Positions 10,851-23,617 of a stretch of 60,000 bases of DNA are shown here, in pieces. The notes beneath the pieces were generated by a model. That model made no database searches. It was not told the DNA's origin and was given only the letters and a program-made list of their open reading frames with translations. Every line of letters begins with the position of its first letter. Within the stretch, counting starts at the first letter, position 1. The DNA is from Membranipora membranacea (taxonomy: Eukaryota; Bryozoa; Gymnolaemata; Cheilostomatida; Membraniporidae). Position numbers and translations under genes: made by a program. The stretch covers positions 1,118,001 to 1,178,000 of the forward strand of contig OU612067.1 of the NCBI GenBank assembly GCA_914767715.1, given 5' to 3'.

Positions 10851-12128
10851 CATGTTCAATAAAATATAGTAAGCTCAATTCTCATGTTTAAAATTCAAGA
10901 TATTTGGAATCCAAAGACTGGTATTATCAGCTAAACGTAGTAAATCATAAAATTTTAAAGCACATCAGTTCTCTGAATCCGGCGTGCAATTCACTTTGGT
11001 GGCGGGATGTAACCAGGAAATACCAAAACCCCTAAATGTGTCTTGTTAATGATTGGAAAAAGGCAATTTTAGAGTGACTATTTGTGCTGATTGTCTTCTT
11101 CCTGTACATGAGAAGACAATTCTTAGATACATTTCATTAATATTCCTTATTAATATTGTCATATTGTTGATGGCCGACTTTTAGGTTCAGTTGCATGATG
11201 TTTGCCAATGCTATGATCTTTTTTTAATCTGGGTCACACCCAAGTCAAATAAGATATCCATCAGTAGAGTCTGGTTGACTATCGTTTTCAAAATATCAAG
11301 AAATCAGTTGTTAATCTAAGACTATAAAAGTTTTAATACTCCTTTGTCGGACTTACACTATAAATACACTCAAGTATAAGCTATCAGTTACAAACAGCAA
11401 CAGCGACAGCATTCCTAAACACTGGCATCAAACTTGTGTAAGTAAAGCTCCCAGGCCTAAATATTGTATCCTTGTCAAAACTCATCCTGCACATATCATA
11501 CCGGCGAAAAGTTGTTAATATAGATCGAATGCCAAACTTTTTAAACTTGAACTTTTGATCATTATTAAGTTAGAATGTCGTGACCTGCTTTTGCAAGTTA
11601 TTGACCTGGTATTTGATTTGTTTGACATGAGTAGATAATAGGGAATGAAAACTCAAATCACAGACATAGGTATATAATTAGATGCTTCAGTGTATAGTTG
11701 GGTGTTAGATAACAAAACTTGAGTTCAAAGTTCAATCCTACTACATACGATACAAGTCACTTCATACGCTCAGTCTTATAGTTGGAGTGCAAACAGTTAG
11801 AATTGAATATTTGCTGGGATTCCACAGAGTGCTGTAGGTAAGATAAGTGTATACCGTAATATTCTTGTTAACAAGGATTACAAGTCTGTTAGTCATACAT
11901 AATAATTTGTTCAATCAAATCACTATTTTGCATGTGAGTTATTGTTGAAAAGTGAATTGTCGTAATTTTATGTAGCATTATAGCAATTTCTTCAGGAATG
12001 TATGCAAGCATTGTGTGTTCTTTTAGTAAACATGAAAACTTTTGTTTGTATACTTGTCTTGTCTTGTCTTACTGTATACTTGTGTGTTTTGTTCTTGTTT
12101 TACAGGTTCACATTGACCAGCAATCATT
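10851..12128. other. No gene recognised
   Basis: AT-rich intergenic sequence between the foldback element and the 13-bp minisatellite. No exon, RNA gene or repeat recognised. It may include the promoter region of the acetyltransferase gene that starts at 12554. Confidence 0.4.
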
Positions 12129-12129
12129 C

Positions 12130-12536
12130 TCGACTTTACGCCCGCACACATATCCCGCTCACATATCCCGCTCACATATCACGCCCGCGTATCACGCCCG
12201 CGTATCCCGCCCGCGTATCCCGCTCACATATCCCGCTCACATATCCCGCTCACATATCACGCCCGGGTATCCCGCCCGCGTATCCCGCCCGCTTATCCCG
12301 CCCGCCTATCCCGCTCACATATCCCGCTCACATATCCCGCTCACATATCCCGCTCACATATCCCGCTCACATATCCCGCTCACATATCACGCTCACATAT
12401 CCCGCTCACATATCCCGCTCACATAACCCGCTCACATATCCCGCTCACATATCCCGCTCACATATCAAGCCCGCGTATCCCGCCCGCTTATCCCGCCCGC
12501 CTATCCCGCCCGCTTATCCCGCCCGCGTATCCCACC
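12130..12536. repeat. 13-bp minisatellite (two unit types)
   Basis: About 30 copies of a 13-bp unit in two interspersed forms, CCCGCTCACATAT and CCCGCCCGCGTAT. The two forms occur in blocks, which suggests segmental duplications within the array. It ends about 20 bp before the proposed start codon of the acetyltransferase gene, so it forms the proximal promoter or 5' UTR. CpG-rich units contrast with the AT-rich surroundings. Confidence 0.95.
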
Positions 12537-12553
12537 TGTGTATTCTGTTCACA

Positions 12554-15176
12554 ATGAATGAAAACAGCAACATACAAATAAGAGTAAGTGACACATTCCA
12601 TCATAATGTGCTGCTTCAGTATAGATTACAGACAGACCGACAGACAAATAGTATCAGTATCACAACTGAGCTATCAGATTGTACAGGCTAGATTAGACAA
12701 CTAGACTTTATAACGTCATGTTTAGAATATTTATTGTCAAATAGTGACTTGAGGTGTCAGCTGTTTTTACAACTAAATATTTTTGAGTTTGGAAGGTTTG
12801 TTACATTGTATCCCGAACACAGTGATGGCAATTAAACATTGTCTTCACATATCAGGCAGCATAATTAAATAAGCAATTATTTAAACCAAACTAACCCTGT
12901 AATGTTGGCTTTGCTATGTATGTGCAGGTCTAATTAAGTAGATAAGCTGATGATGGATGGTTTTTTGATAATTCACATAAGCAGAGGTAAGTTGTCTTAT
13001 TGAGTGGATGACCGCCCCTCACCTTATCAGACAGCTTACCCAGGCTAACTTAACATTATAGTGATGATGCTCTCCCATGTTGTATACTTCTGAATGCCAT
13101 CTGTATCCGTATCGCTGTCATAAATTATATATTGATGTTTGAAACTGTACAACAGAGCAGTCATCTGACTATATGCAGGTGTTTGAAGAAACAGAAGATT
13201 GGCGACTACTCAGCAAAGCATGGATAAATTTCTGTAGACAGGAGGTTGTACATAGCGCTGTGAGAGCTGTTCATACACCTGAAGGTCAAAGGTTACAGAA
13301 TAATATACTCAGAGATTGTGTGGTGGGCAATGAGTTTCCCATTCTTGTAGCCTGGGATCAGCTAAACAACAAGGTTAGCTTTCTGTATATTATCTCACCT
13401 GATACTGTTTTATCTGATTTTAATAAGCAACGCCTTGAAAGCATACAAAGATATGCAACCAGAATAATTTTACCTGAGTTTAACTACGAAGAAAGGCTTG
13501 AATCACTAGATATCCCACTACTCAATGACTTTTTGTTTCATCTAGCCTCAGCCCATTTTAGTAAGATTTTACATAATGCAACCCATCCACATCACTATCG
13601 AATTATTTTAAACACTAGCCAACGAACATCCTCTCGCGCATCATATCCATATTTGCCTAAGAGATGTCGCACAACGAAGCAGCAAAACAGCTTTTTTTCA
13701 ATTTTTCATGTCATTTTATAACAACAGATTTGTGTATGTAGAGTGATATTTTTAGTCTCATCAAAACTCTTTTTTTGTTTGCAAACATTCAATTTTTATC
13801 ATCGCCATGATAACAGAATGTAGAATAAACGATTACCATTACGATATTAGAAATATAACCGACACATGACAAAGGGAACGCAACTTCCAATTGAAAAATT
13901 GTTTAATCTTGATCCACCCTGGATCCACATTGTTTCTAAGGCAGAGTTTTTCATTGCATGGCTCTGTTATATGAGGTGTGTACCATGTATGATTCTGGTA
14001 TGGGTTCAATGTGTCGTTTCCCTGTAGAATACACTGATTGTTCAACAATCTCATGCTGGAATTTTTTCTAACCTGAGATCTTTTTATAAGATCAATACAT
14101 GATACATTATTTGGAACACAAGAAATTATGTTTGATGTATACCCTGCACTGACACCCTGCACCATATCATATTAGTTAGGCATTTACACAGATCACATGA
14201 TCACAAAGCTTATTGTTTCCTGATAGGTGGCAGGATTTATCTTACATCAGATTCAAGTTAAAGGTATACCAGTGAAGTCAGGTGCCCTCGTACACGTGAG
14301 CCAACCATGGGATGACGAAGCAAAATCCGAGTTTCAACACGTCGTCGACTTTTATGTATCACAAGCACAAAACAGCAATTTCTATGAGAAATACAAGTAA
14401 GCAAAATTGAATTTTTTGCAGCTTGATCATGGCAACACATACCTGATGGATTTGCGGCCAGGTATGCAGCTGAGCTTGTTCCAGTTGTTTAGTTTATCAT
14501 ACTTTTAAGTAAGCTATGATAACTTGTTTTTCCCTCTGGTGGCAGAGGACTGGTTTAGGCATGACACCTAGATACCCAAGATTTGCACTCCGCTACTCCA
14601 GAGAGAAGAAAAATTCCAGGATGGCTGGCATCTAGATCAATTACTAACCAACCTGAATTATGCTGTCTACGCATCCATTAGCTAGATAGACAAAAGTTGT
14701 TAAATTTTCAATAACTGTCTTTCTTTTGGTTTTATTATGAATTATGTCCATGATGAGTGTCTTTCGATAGAGGTATGTTAGCTGTTGCGATATTTGATAA
14801 CTGAGTATCAAATATTAGGTGTCAAAATGGGCTGATTCAACCTCAAACATGAAATGACATCAGTTCTGTCTTGTGATTATTTTGAAGCGTATCAGAGCTA
14901 TGGAAAATACTAGTCCTAGCTATGGATCCTGAGTATACAAGACAAGGGGTCGCAACTTCACTGATAAGTAAGAGTCTGGAGTTAGCTGAAGAACGTGAGA
15001 TGAAGCTGGTTGTGTCAAACTTTTCCAGCTCTCACACACAGAAGATTGCCTTTAGGATGGGATTCGAGACAGTTTATGAGGGGATATATGCAGAGAAGTT
15101 TGCTCTGTATCACCAAATACCACAAGATATCAGAATGGCTCATCAATCTTGTCTAGCAATGGCTAAAAAGTTGTAA
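12554..15176 (+). CDS. GNAT-family N-acetyltransferase (arylalkylamine/dopamine NAT-like)
   Basis: Four exons: 12554-12583, 13179-13373, 14227-14396 and 14888-15176. All have GT-AG borders, the phases match at every junction, and the total of 684 nt gives 227 residues. Such enzymes move an acetyl group from acetyl-CoA to an amine. The first beta strand reads NIQIRVFEE. The acetyl-CoA motif A is ILVLAMDPEYTRQGVATSL (residues 139-157), with the pyrophosphate loop at RQGVAT. Motif B follows as KIAFRMGFETVYEG. The spacing fits the invertebrate dopamine/arylalkylamine NAT group, but the substrate cannot be told. The start is chosen because exon 1 (MNENSNIQIR) ends on a GTAAGT donor in the right phase. 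It lies just after a minisatellite. Intron 2 carries a LINE remnant. Confidence 0.87.
13395..13850 (+). mobile_element. 5'-truncated LINE remnant in the acetyltransferase intron 2
   Basis: From about 13395 the frame reads like the C-terminal tail of a reverse transcriptase ORF: KQRLESIQRYATRIILP, then NYEERLESLDIPLLNDFL, ending at 13721. A T-rich 3' UTR follows with an AATAAA-like tail near 13825. The sequence differs from the LINE at 5-9 kb, so it is another family. It is in frame with the preceding exon, so a read-through transcript would fuse 75 acetyltransferase residues to the LINE tail. Confidence 0.75.
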
Positions 15177-15848
15177 CTCAACAGTTTTAATTAGTATAAA
15201 TAATTAGTTATTAGCCAGATTTGAAATATCTTGCTGTTTTGTTGGTTGGAAATATCCATCTTTCAATTATCAAGGGGAAAGTGACCAGGAAACTTCCATA
15301 AATTTTATAACGGTTGTAATTAGTCTGTCTGAAGATGTAGACCCGTCTAACATGTGTAGTAGCCAGTAGTAGCCTGACTTAACTAGCTTTGTTGAGGAAG
15401 GGGGTTGACTCTATTCTAGCCTTTATATGTGTTGAACCAATATTTTTAATGTGCTTTAGCGGGTTTAATGAATTAACATAGTCTAGACCAAGCTTATTGA
15501 ATCTAATATATTTTTCATTTGTCAGGCATCTATATATTATAAATCAAAACCAAAATAAAATAATGAGAATTTGCTCTTTTTTGTAACCCTGCACTTGTTA
15601 TCATACACATATTTATCGGATTGCACTCTTTTAGTTGAAGCAGCTCTTGCTGTTTAAGGGTGACAGCAGAATACCGCTTCAACAGGACTAATATGCTTGT
15701 GGCATAAATGCACATTTATGTAAATGTATGTGTATAAAGGTAGCCATGCACGGACATGCAAAGGATTCTCAACAATTGGTTGATCGGTTGACTGTTGTAT
15801 TTTCCCATCCTTTGAAGGTCAATGATCAGGTAGGTGGAGCTAACCACG

Positions 15849-18800
15849 TTATTGTTTATCAGCCCTTCTTCTGATCACATAGAGAACAGCTAGGTCAAGG
15901 ACAAACTCAAAAAACTCACAGAGAGTCAGCATTGTCCATCCTGCCCACAATCCTAAAGTTCCACCTGAAATAGACAGAGCAATAACAATGTCAGTATTTT
16001 CTATCAATATAGCTCCTAGTATATCTGATATTAATATCAAGGCTCTTCATCTATTAGATTATTCTACAACACAAAACAAGTAGGGCAACACCATTCAGAT
16101 GTGAGATTAATGCCTTTGTCACAATTTGCATTTCCGAAATATATTTTGGGAATTACGCTGATTGGTTCAAAATCTAAAGGTATTTCAGCGAACTAGCCTT
16201 TCAAAATTATTTATTTATTTATTCTTTGCTAAATGACAATATTGGTAGTCGATAAAGTTTCATCTACTTTGCCAGCATACTAGCTGTCCTCTATACTGAA
16301 ACACTTGCCGGTAGAGAGGGCAACTCTAATGCTGGCATAATTGATTAAACTGGATCCATACTATAAATCCAATCGCACAATTTAAATTACAAAGATGGCC
16401 AACGATAGTAATAAAATTTCACATAATTAAAAATTTTAAACACATGATGTAAATTGATGCTGACAAACCACCTGTTTCCTCTCCCCTGACTAGGGTAGGG
16501 GGGAAGCTGTTTGGCAAGAGGCAGTACTCATAAGGGGCTCTGGCTCACTCCTACTTAATAGGGTAGCTTGGACCCATTGAACAGAAACCTTTATAGTCAG
16601 GGAGAAAGTACTGCTGTACTTAAAACAGTGAAATATTTCAGGTTTGATAAAAATACATTTCACTCACTGTGCACCAGCACCAGCACCAGCACCAGCACCA
16701 GCACCAGCACCAGCACCAGCACCAGCACCAGCACCAGCACCAGCACCAGCACCAGCACCAGCACCAGCACCAGCACCAGCACCAGCACCAGCACCAGCAC
16801 CAGCACCAGCACCAGCACCAGCACCAGCACCAGCACCAGCACCTGCACCTGCACCTGCACCTGCACCTGCACCTGCACCTGCACCTGCACCAGCACCAGC
16901 ACCAGCACCAGTACCAGTTCACCATACCAGTACCTGTACCTGTACCAGTACCAGTACCAGTACCAGTACCAGTACCAGTACCAGTACCAGTACCAGTACC
17001 AGTACCAGTTCACCATACCAGTACCTGTACCAGTACCAGTACCAGTACCAGTACCAGTCCACCATACCAGTACCTGTACCTGTACCTGTACCTGCACCTG
17101 CACCTGTACCTGTACCTGCACCTGTACCTGTACCTGTACTCTTATGGATACAAAACTATGTTGGCCTATGTTGCTGGTAGTATTGGGGAAATGACATCCA
17201 AACAGATATTCACAAGAGAATTTATGCCAATATGCCATGCAGTGACCCGAGTTTATCAGGCACAGGCTGCTGGGCCCTGGTCTTCCCGACAATTTGAGAA
17301 TTTGGGAGATAAATCTACAACCATTATCTTGTTAGGCTTACTAGTTGTATCTATGCAATGGTTAGTATCACACAACCCTGTACCCGTGTCTTTTAGCAGC
17401 ATAAATTAAAGATCAGTTGGTGAAATCCTGATGCACAAATTCATTTCTCTCCAGAAGCAATCTCAGCATCTCTTAGTAAAACCCTTACCACAGCATAGAA
17501 TGTGTTGCTTGGCCAGGAATTTGCTTGTACTGACGAACTGAACACAACTTCACTGAAAAATAGCCATACCTGAACATATAATGTATATTTGTTTGAACTC
17601 TATGGAGATGGTAGCATAAGAAAAGCTGCTCAATGAGGATGATTTACTTCTAATATGGATTGCCAGCCACCATCCCCATCCTGATTGGAAACACATGCCG
17701 GGTTTATCACAACAAATATTTCGTATCTCTTATGGTAAAGTAGTTTTGATGTCTGTGGCGGAAACTCTTTGTGCACTATTTCTGAACTTTTCAACATCCT
17801 CAGGTGAGTATTCTTTCACCTGTCCGATGCCCCCCTCTCGGCAGTATGCTGCATGAGTTTGCATTAATGAAGCACCACATACATCAAACATCAATAATTG
17901 TGATGCTCTCACATCCTACACAAAATAATGTTCTTTTATAACGACATTACACAATAAATGCAAACAGTCATACATACTTGCATGGGGGTAGACAGTGGCT
18001 ACAGGACAAGTTACCAACCTCGTAGTCAAGCCAAACTTTATCCCAGCAAGCTAAAAAAGTGATGAATAACCAATGAGATCACGTAACACACTTGTATTAA
18101 TACATGCTCTAAATCTCACACCATATGCCTGTTTCATGGTTTCTTTCTTTCTTTGGTATTGGGTGTTCATATTTTGATGAAATTTGTCACAAGCCACAAG
18201 ATATGGGAACCTTTCTCACTAATTATTCGGTGCAGCAATTTACTACTGCATGGTGAGGAATATCGCCTGCAAGCTCGAGAGTCTGCTGCTGCGACTCAGG
18301 TTAAGACGTGCTCATTGAACTCAGTGTGCAAGAAAAATTACCAGCTGAGACTTCAGTCTTAGAATTGTCACCTCATGGTTATGGTATTTAGTATGAAAAA
18401 ATGTCAGATTAAATCAGGGAGTGATATAAATGACCAATACTTGCCAATCTTTTTCTGCAAATGATGTTGGATGTTCTGAGATTGACGTCTCACTTAGTTA
18501 TCTATGAGCAGTACAGAATGAGCACAACCTCCCCAGACCCACAAGTCACAGCAGTAGTTTAACAAATCAATGCATTTACAAAAAGAACAGCCAGTCCAAA
18601 ATACAGATCAATAATGTACAACCAAACTACATGTATTATCATCAGCTACGGATGCATCACTTGACAGATGACATCAAGTAGTAGCTCACAAATCTCACAA
18701 ACTAAGACAAAACAACTAGAAATAGCTCAAAAACTAAGGCAACATGAACATATTATTCACTTATACCCAGATAGAACAAAATAGGGACTTCATATTTATC

Positions 18801-21800
18801 GTTACCCACTCTACAAGCAAATAAAAACCCTTTAACTTGGCCGGTTGCTTGCTGTACACCTTGTATGAAACCTATGCCCGTATGCTGTATTTTACAACGT
18901 GCAACAGATAGTACCTTATCACATATAAGTGGTCATAACAAAGAGTAAATTATTTGACAATACTCCTACAGGCAAATATGGTAATGGAGTGATGAACTCA
19001 CGCTTCTCTTCCTCTTCTGCGTCGCTCGTTTTCCAAGCTTCTATTCTGCTATTTGGGTCGGAGGCTGTCGGTTGTGGATGATGTCAAAGGAAGGTCACAA
19101 CGCAGCTGCAATTTTTTATTATCTATGAACAAAGTCAAGTGATCATTACATTTTGTAGCGTACAATGAGTAAACAACGTCAGAGGGGTTCTTCTAACTAA
19201 TAAGCTCTGAATTGCTTTGAACACTCATAATGTGTTGGTATGACTGGTAATTCAACATAGTTTAGGAGGGAGGTCATTCTCAAGATTGTTTGGTGCGATA
19301 AGAATTAAAATTTTAGCCTTTACTCGAATAATTCGGTTTCCCATTTCCGTGGACTGATCTCATTGATGACATGAGCTATGTTTTGATACAACCCAGTGGG
19401 CATGCGGTCAGAAGCAGCCAGTATAACACATGTTATTGAGGTGACTTGTCCCAGAGTAAATCTGAACATGTAATCCCGGTAGATTGACATACGTTTTTCA
19501 TGTTTTATTTAGCTTGTATTTTTCTAAGTGTTGTTTTTATCCATAAATCTGAAATCCCGGCGTAAAACTAGGTTGTGACAACGTTATGAGAATCATGTAT
19601 CTTCCCTGAGAGAAAAAACACCGTCCAGCCTTCACTGAATCCCTATCATTTAATAAAATTACTACCGTCTGCTATCGATTTGACACAAAACCCTGCACCT
19701 CTAACTGCGTTGCTACTACGTCGCCTTGCCACCAGGTTAAACTTGGGGTTGGAGTGGCGCGACTTTTTGAGAATTGTCTCCCCTGTTTGTATTGTTTGAC
19801 AGTTCAAAATTTTATTGTTGAGTCATAGACAAAGCTTCAAGCCCATAAAAATTGCTCCAGCATTACTCCTATTAAAGAAGCTGTCTACCTTAATCACCAT
19901 TATAATCGTATAGAAATCAAGGGGTGATCCCGAACATACTTCATGGTTAACACGCCGCAACATCGTTGCTACATTGGGGTTAACACTTTGTAGCTATGTG
20001 TTCAACTGGTCGCTCAACCCTGTGATAAATGGGACAGTTTTCATACCAACACACGTGGTATCAAGTGACAAAATATGTTGTAGCAACCTTGCTACAACTT
20101 TATTTTGCCCACTGGGAACTGGTTTTACCCAAATGAGCAGTTGTTTGCTTATTAGCTGGAGAAATACCCCTGATGATTTTGTTTCATTAATGTTTGAACA
20201 TGCCTACATGAAAAGACCTTATTTTGATTGAAGGCCCGAATATGTCACTCATGTGTCACCACGTCGCTTGAACTCTCCATGACCCCCTTTGGAATTCAAA
20301 CATGTTGAAAGTTGGTAGAGGTACAAAAAACTTATTACGTACTATTGATATTTCTAAGTGAGCAGTAAACATATAAATATTTATAGTAGTCCGGTAGTGG
20401 AAGGCAGGAGGAGGCTACCACAGGTAGTATAAATTGATTCGGTAAAAAAATATGTGAGTATTATATTAATTTTTAATGTTTTGAAAAGGGCACAGAGCCA
20501 CGCTCAGCAAAGCAGACTAACTTTGTCATAATTCAGTCTGAATTTATTGAAACTCCTCAAATATTAGGAGTTTGCTAGTAAGAAATACTGACTTGATGGG
20601 ATCCTATAAAATTAACTTTGTTATCTCTTTCGCCATCTTGATTGCAATTTTCTGTTTCCATTTTTTTTCGTGTTTTTTTGGTGGCTGATTTTGTAAGATA
20701 TTCTTATCAAATGAAAATTATGCCAAGTAAAAAAAATTAAGCACTTTACTTACCTCATTTTGCAGGCATTGTCGCTCACAGTTTTGTTGTGTGTAATTTG
20801 TGTTAGACTCATTTCGTTTGATACGATCCCACTGAATTAGATTCTTCTCTTAGAATGGAAATAGTATCATAGCGTTATACGGTTAGGACACTAAACACAG
20901 GGACCCATCTGACTGTTATCTGATTGGCTGTCCCTAGTAGCATGAATAATTAGCCTGAGAAATTGTCTTGTTTACAAAATTGCAAACAGTAATTATACCC
21001 CTACAGTGCATACTGACTCTCGTGATCTGACTGGGCATGTAGATCACTGATAAACTAGGCTATCATTACCACAAAGCAGGTGTCGTAAGGCTAAGTATGT
21101 ATCATGCGTGACTTGAATTTGCGCATGTGCAAGAACAATGAGTTTAGTTTGGGTTCTGATTGCAACTTTGGAAAGGGGAAATGGGATATCCCCTGCATAA
21201 ACTGTCAATCAAAATCAGCTAATAATGACAAGAGAGGATAACTATTGATAACAAATCCGCACGCTTTGGGAAGTATGTCACCAGAGCAGGTAGCCAATCA
21301 GATGGCTTCGGAATTCCGAGGCTCAATTTTGCAGAGATCAGCTCATGCCCAGAGCTGAGCATGCGCAGAATGCCTACAGTGTCGATGATTAGGGCATTTC
21401 TAGATTGCTACTAGGGACTGGCTATTTTTGCAAGCCCTTTGTTTTGCAAAAGAAAGCTAATGATGCTATTCCAGATATGGAATTCAATGTACAATCCCTA
21501 TAACAACCACCAGTCTTGTGATATTAGTCTGTAATGAATTAGCGCAATAACATGAATATGGTTAGCCAATTATATGCCGGCTATGATTGGCTGTTGGACG
21601 AGAGAGGGTCAACAAAAGTACCTATAAGATATGAATAACTTTCACTCTTGACTATACTCAATAGGTATTTTCATGAAAGCACCATTCAATCTTGGATTGG
21701 CTCCCCCTTGTTTCACTAACTTTTCCATCAAAACCAATATCCTAGATATAGAACCAATCATTGTTATACTAGGCATTACTATGCGAGCATACCATCAGTC

Positions 21801-23617
21801 GCCCAAACTCCTTTGTTGGATACAGCGCACCAAAAACAAAAATATCAAAGAAAGATGACTCTTACTGCCTGCTGGGTAAACAAGCTCAAAGTTTACAATC
21901 ACTTACTTTCCTAACAGATATTCTAGCGAGTGTCCCTGGTGATACACTCACATTATTTTCATCAGGTATGGATACCACGCCTGGGTTGTGGACTTTGATT
22001 ACTGCTCCTGGGTCCTGAACTATTGCATATCCGTTATCAATATCTCCCACGCCATAAAATCCATATGACTCAATGTTCAGCATCAATTCCAATCCTATCA
22101 AAATAAGATTCGATGACATTACTTATCACAGACCATTATATCCCTGATTTTGTCTGCCAATTAGATTTCAGAAGGAAAGATATCTTGGAGGCATGTGACA
22201 TCAAAATTGATCATGCGTCATAGATTTATTACACGATAACCCCCATCTCTTGAGTTAAAACTACTACGTAGCATTACAAAAACGTCAATAGGCACGAAGT
22301 TGCTGTTCTAGGCGCACATATACTTTATGGTACTTACCGGCATTCAGTTTTATTTAAAAACTTTTAAAATAACTATTACTTGTAAACCCACAAACCCATA
22401 ATTAATAATGTAAATTCATACAAATTTTTGTCGCGATATTGCATGGTCTCAGCTGAGCGGTATATTAGCAAGCCTGATTGATTGGTGAAATACAACATTC
22501 AGTTATTTTATTTTGCTAACCTATATTTAATTTTAAGTTAAATTTCCCATCACGCTAGGATCCAGGATATTAATCATGATGTGTTCATACTTATATTACC
22601 TACCATAGCTTGAGTGGGCATTTCTGCTTCCCCACATATTCTTAGCATTAAAAGTGAAGCAGTTCCCATACACTGGACTGATAAACTCCTCAAACTCAGT
22701 CAGATTGATGATTCCGCATCAAAAGCAGCCTTTACTATGAAGTTTTCTTTTTGATGAAGCTTGTAGAATGCACCAATGTTTTCTGTGAAATGTGTAAGAA
22801 TCATTTTTTTATTACAAATAGATATGAGCGCTAAGAAAACTGTGTGCAGAGGCGGCTGTTGATGACGCAACTCTCAACTTCACTTTCTTGTTTTGTCTTT
22901 AGTTATCATATTCCTTGACACATTCGTTATATAAAAGTTTATAATCCTAAGAAGGTAGTATTACTGGGAGATTTACAATACTTTTTTTCCTGTTTCCTCA
23001 GTTTTCAGTTTCCCTAACTCATGACACACTCACAATAATCTGGTGTCACTTTAAGCTCCTTCTCTGAAAGTGTTTGAGATATGACATCTCCAGGCTGAAG
23101 ACCACGAAACTTTAATCCATTCTTGTTGCATACAGTAACAGCTGATAAATGAAAACTTGATTTAAGAATCATGTGTGTATGTATGATGTAGATATGTACA
23201 AATCTGAAATCATATTCTTATCAATATATCATACTAGCTGGTCAGAATTGTGAAAAAATATTATGTGTACCTCTTTATATGCGAGTGTAAATCAGATGAA
23301 ACTGAACCACAGGCTGTTTATGAAGAGCAGTATTTGACAGTCATCTTAACGTGCTCGACTGGCGCAAAAAATTCAGTGACAAGGTCCTGCAAGCACTATA
23401 ACAATTGTGGTTAAATTTCTAGAAAGTAAATTGAAGATAAGCAATCAGAAGCTGCTCAGTTGATCATAGCTAAGCTTACCTGGGAATTTAAGCATTCATT
23501 TAAGTTTTAAGTTTCACTTCTGTTGTGGTTTCGAATTTCGGATACTGAATTATCAGATAGCTGAGGTGGATAATCAATAAAACAAGAGATATGAGTGCCA
23601 GCCGAATCCAGATCCAC
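15849..23617 (-). pseudogene. DEG/ENaC (amiloride-sensitive) sodium channel, disrupted
   Basis: Exons seen in order: 23617-23480 (TM1: LALISLVLLIIHLSYLI, then YPKFETTTEVKLK), 23141-23034 (AVTVCN, completing the FPAVTVCN motif), 22782-22604 (ENFIVKAAFD, then SPVYGNCFTFN), 22094-21907 (GLELMLNIESYGF, IKVHNPG, SVSPGT), 17915-17820 (VCGASLMQTHAAYC) and 15964-15849 (TM2: GGTLGLWAGWTMLTLCEFF, stop). These are family hallmarks of a proton/peptide/mechano-gated Na+ channel with two membrane spans. Damage: in-frame stops and a shift before FPA; a codon that becomes TAA across the next junction; a one-base loss exactly where a conserved Cys is expected; and several expected cysteines are missing (AAFDAESS, CGAS). 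The N-terminal exon and about two exons between 16 and 21.9 kb were not found. It is probably a pseudogene, unless the sequence has errors. Confidence 0.78.
16669..17142. repeat. Hexanucleotide array (CACCAG and variants)
   Basis: About 470 bp of 6-bp units: first about 30 CACCAG, then CACCTG, then blocks of ACCAGT and ACCTGT, interspersed with CAGTTCACCATA junctions. It gives long spurious frames on both strands. It lies inside a long intron of the DEG/ENaC relic. No gene is proposed. Confidence 0.95.

Noticed and set aside
12002-12691. Long open frames (142 and 229 codons) across the 13-bp minisatellite
   Set aside because: They encode only the repeat (SRSHIPLTYPAH and similar) in two frames and carry no family motif. 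A 13-bp unit is not a coding period; the frames result from the absence of stops in the unit.
13173-13721. Single 182-codon gene
   Set aside because: The first part is an acetyltransferase exon with a donor at 13374, and the second part is a LINE tail. The correct gene skips to 14227 with matching phase and conserved GNAT motifs.
16568-17409. Several 95 to 246-codon frames on both strands
   Set aside because: They are translations of the hexanucleotide array (TSTSTS, APAPAP, HQHQHQ). Low-complexity chance frames.
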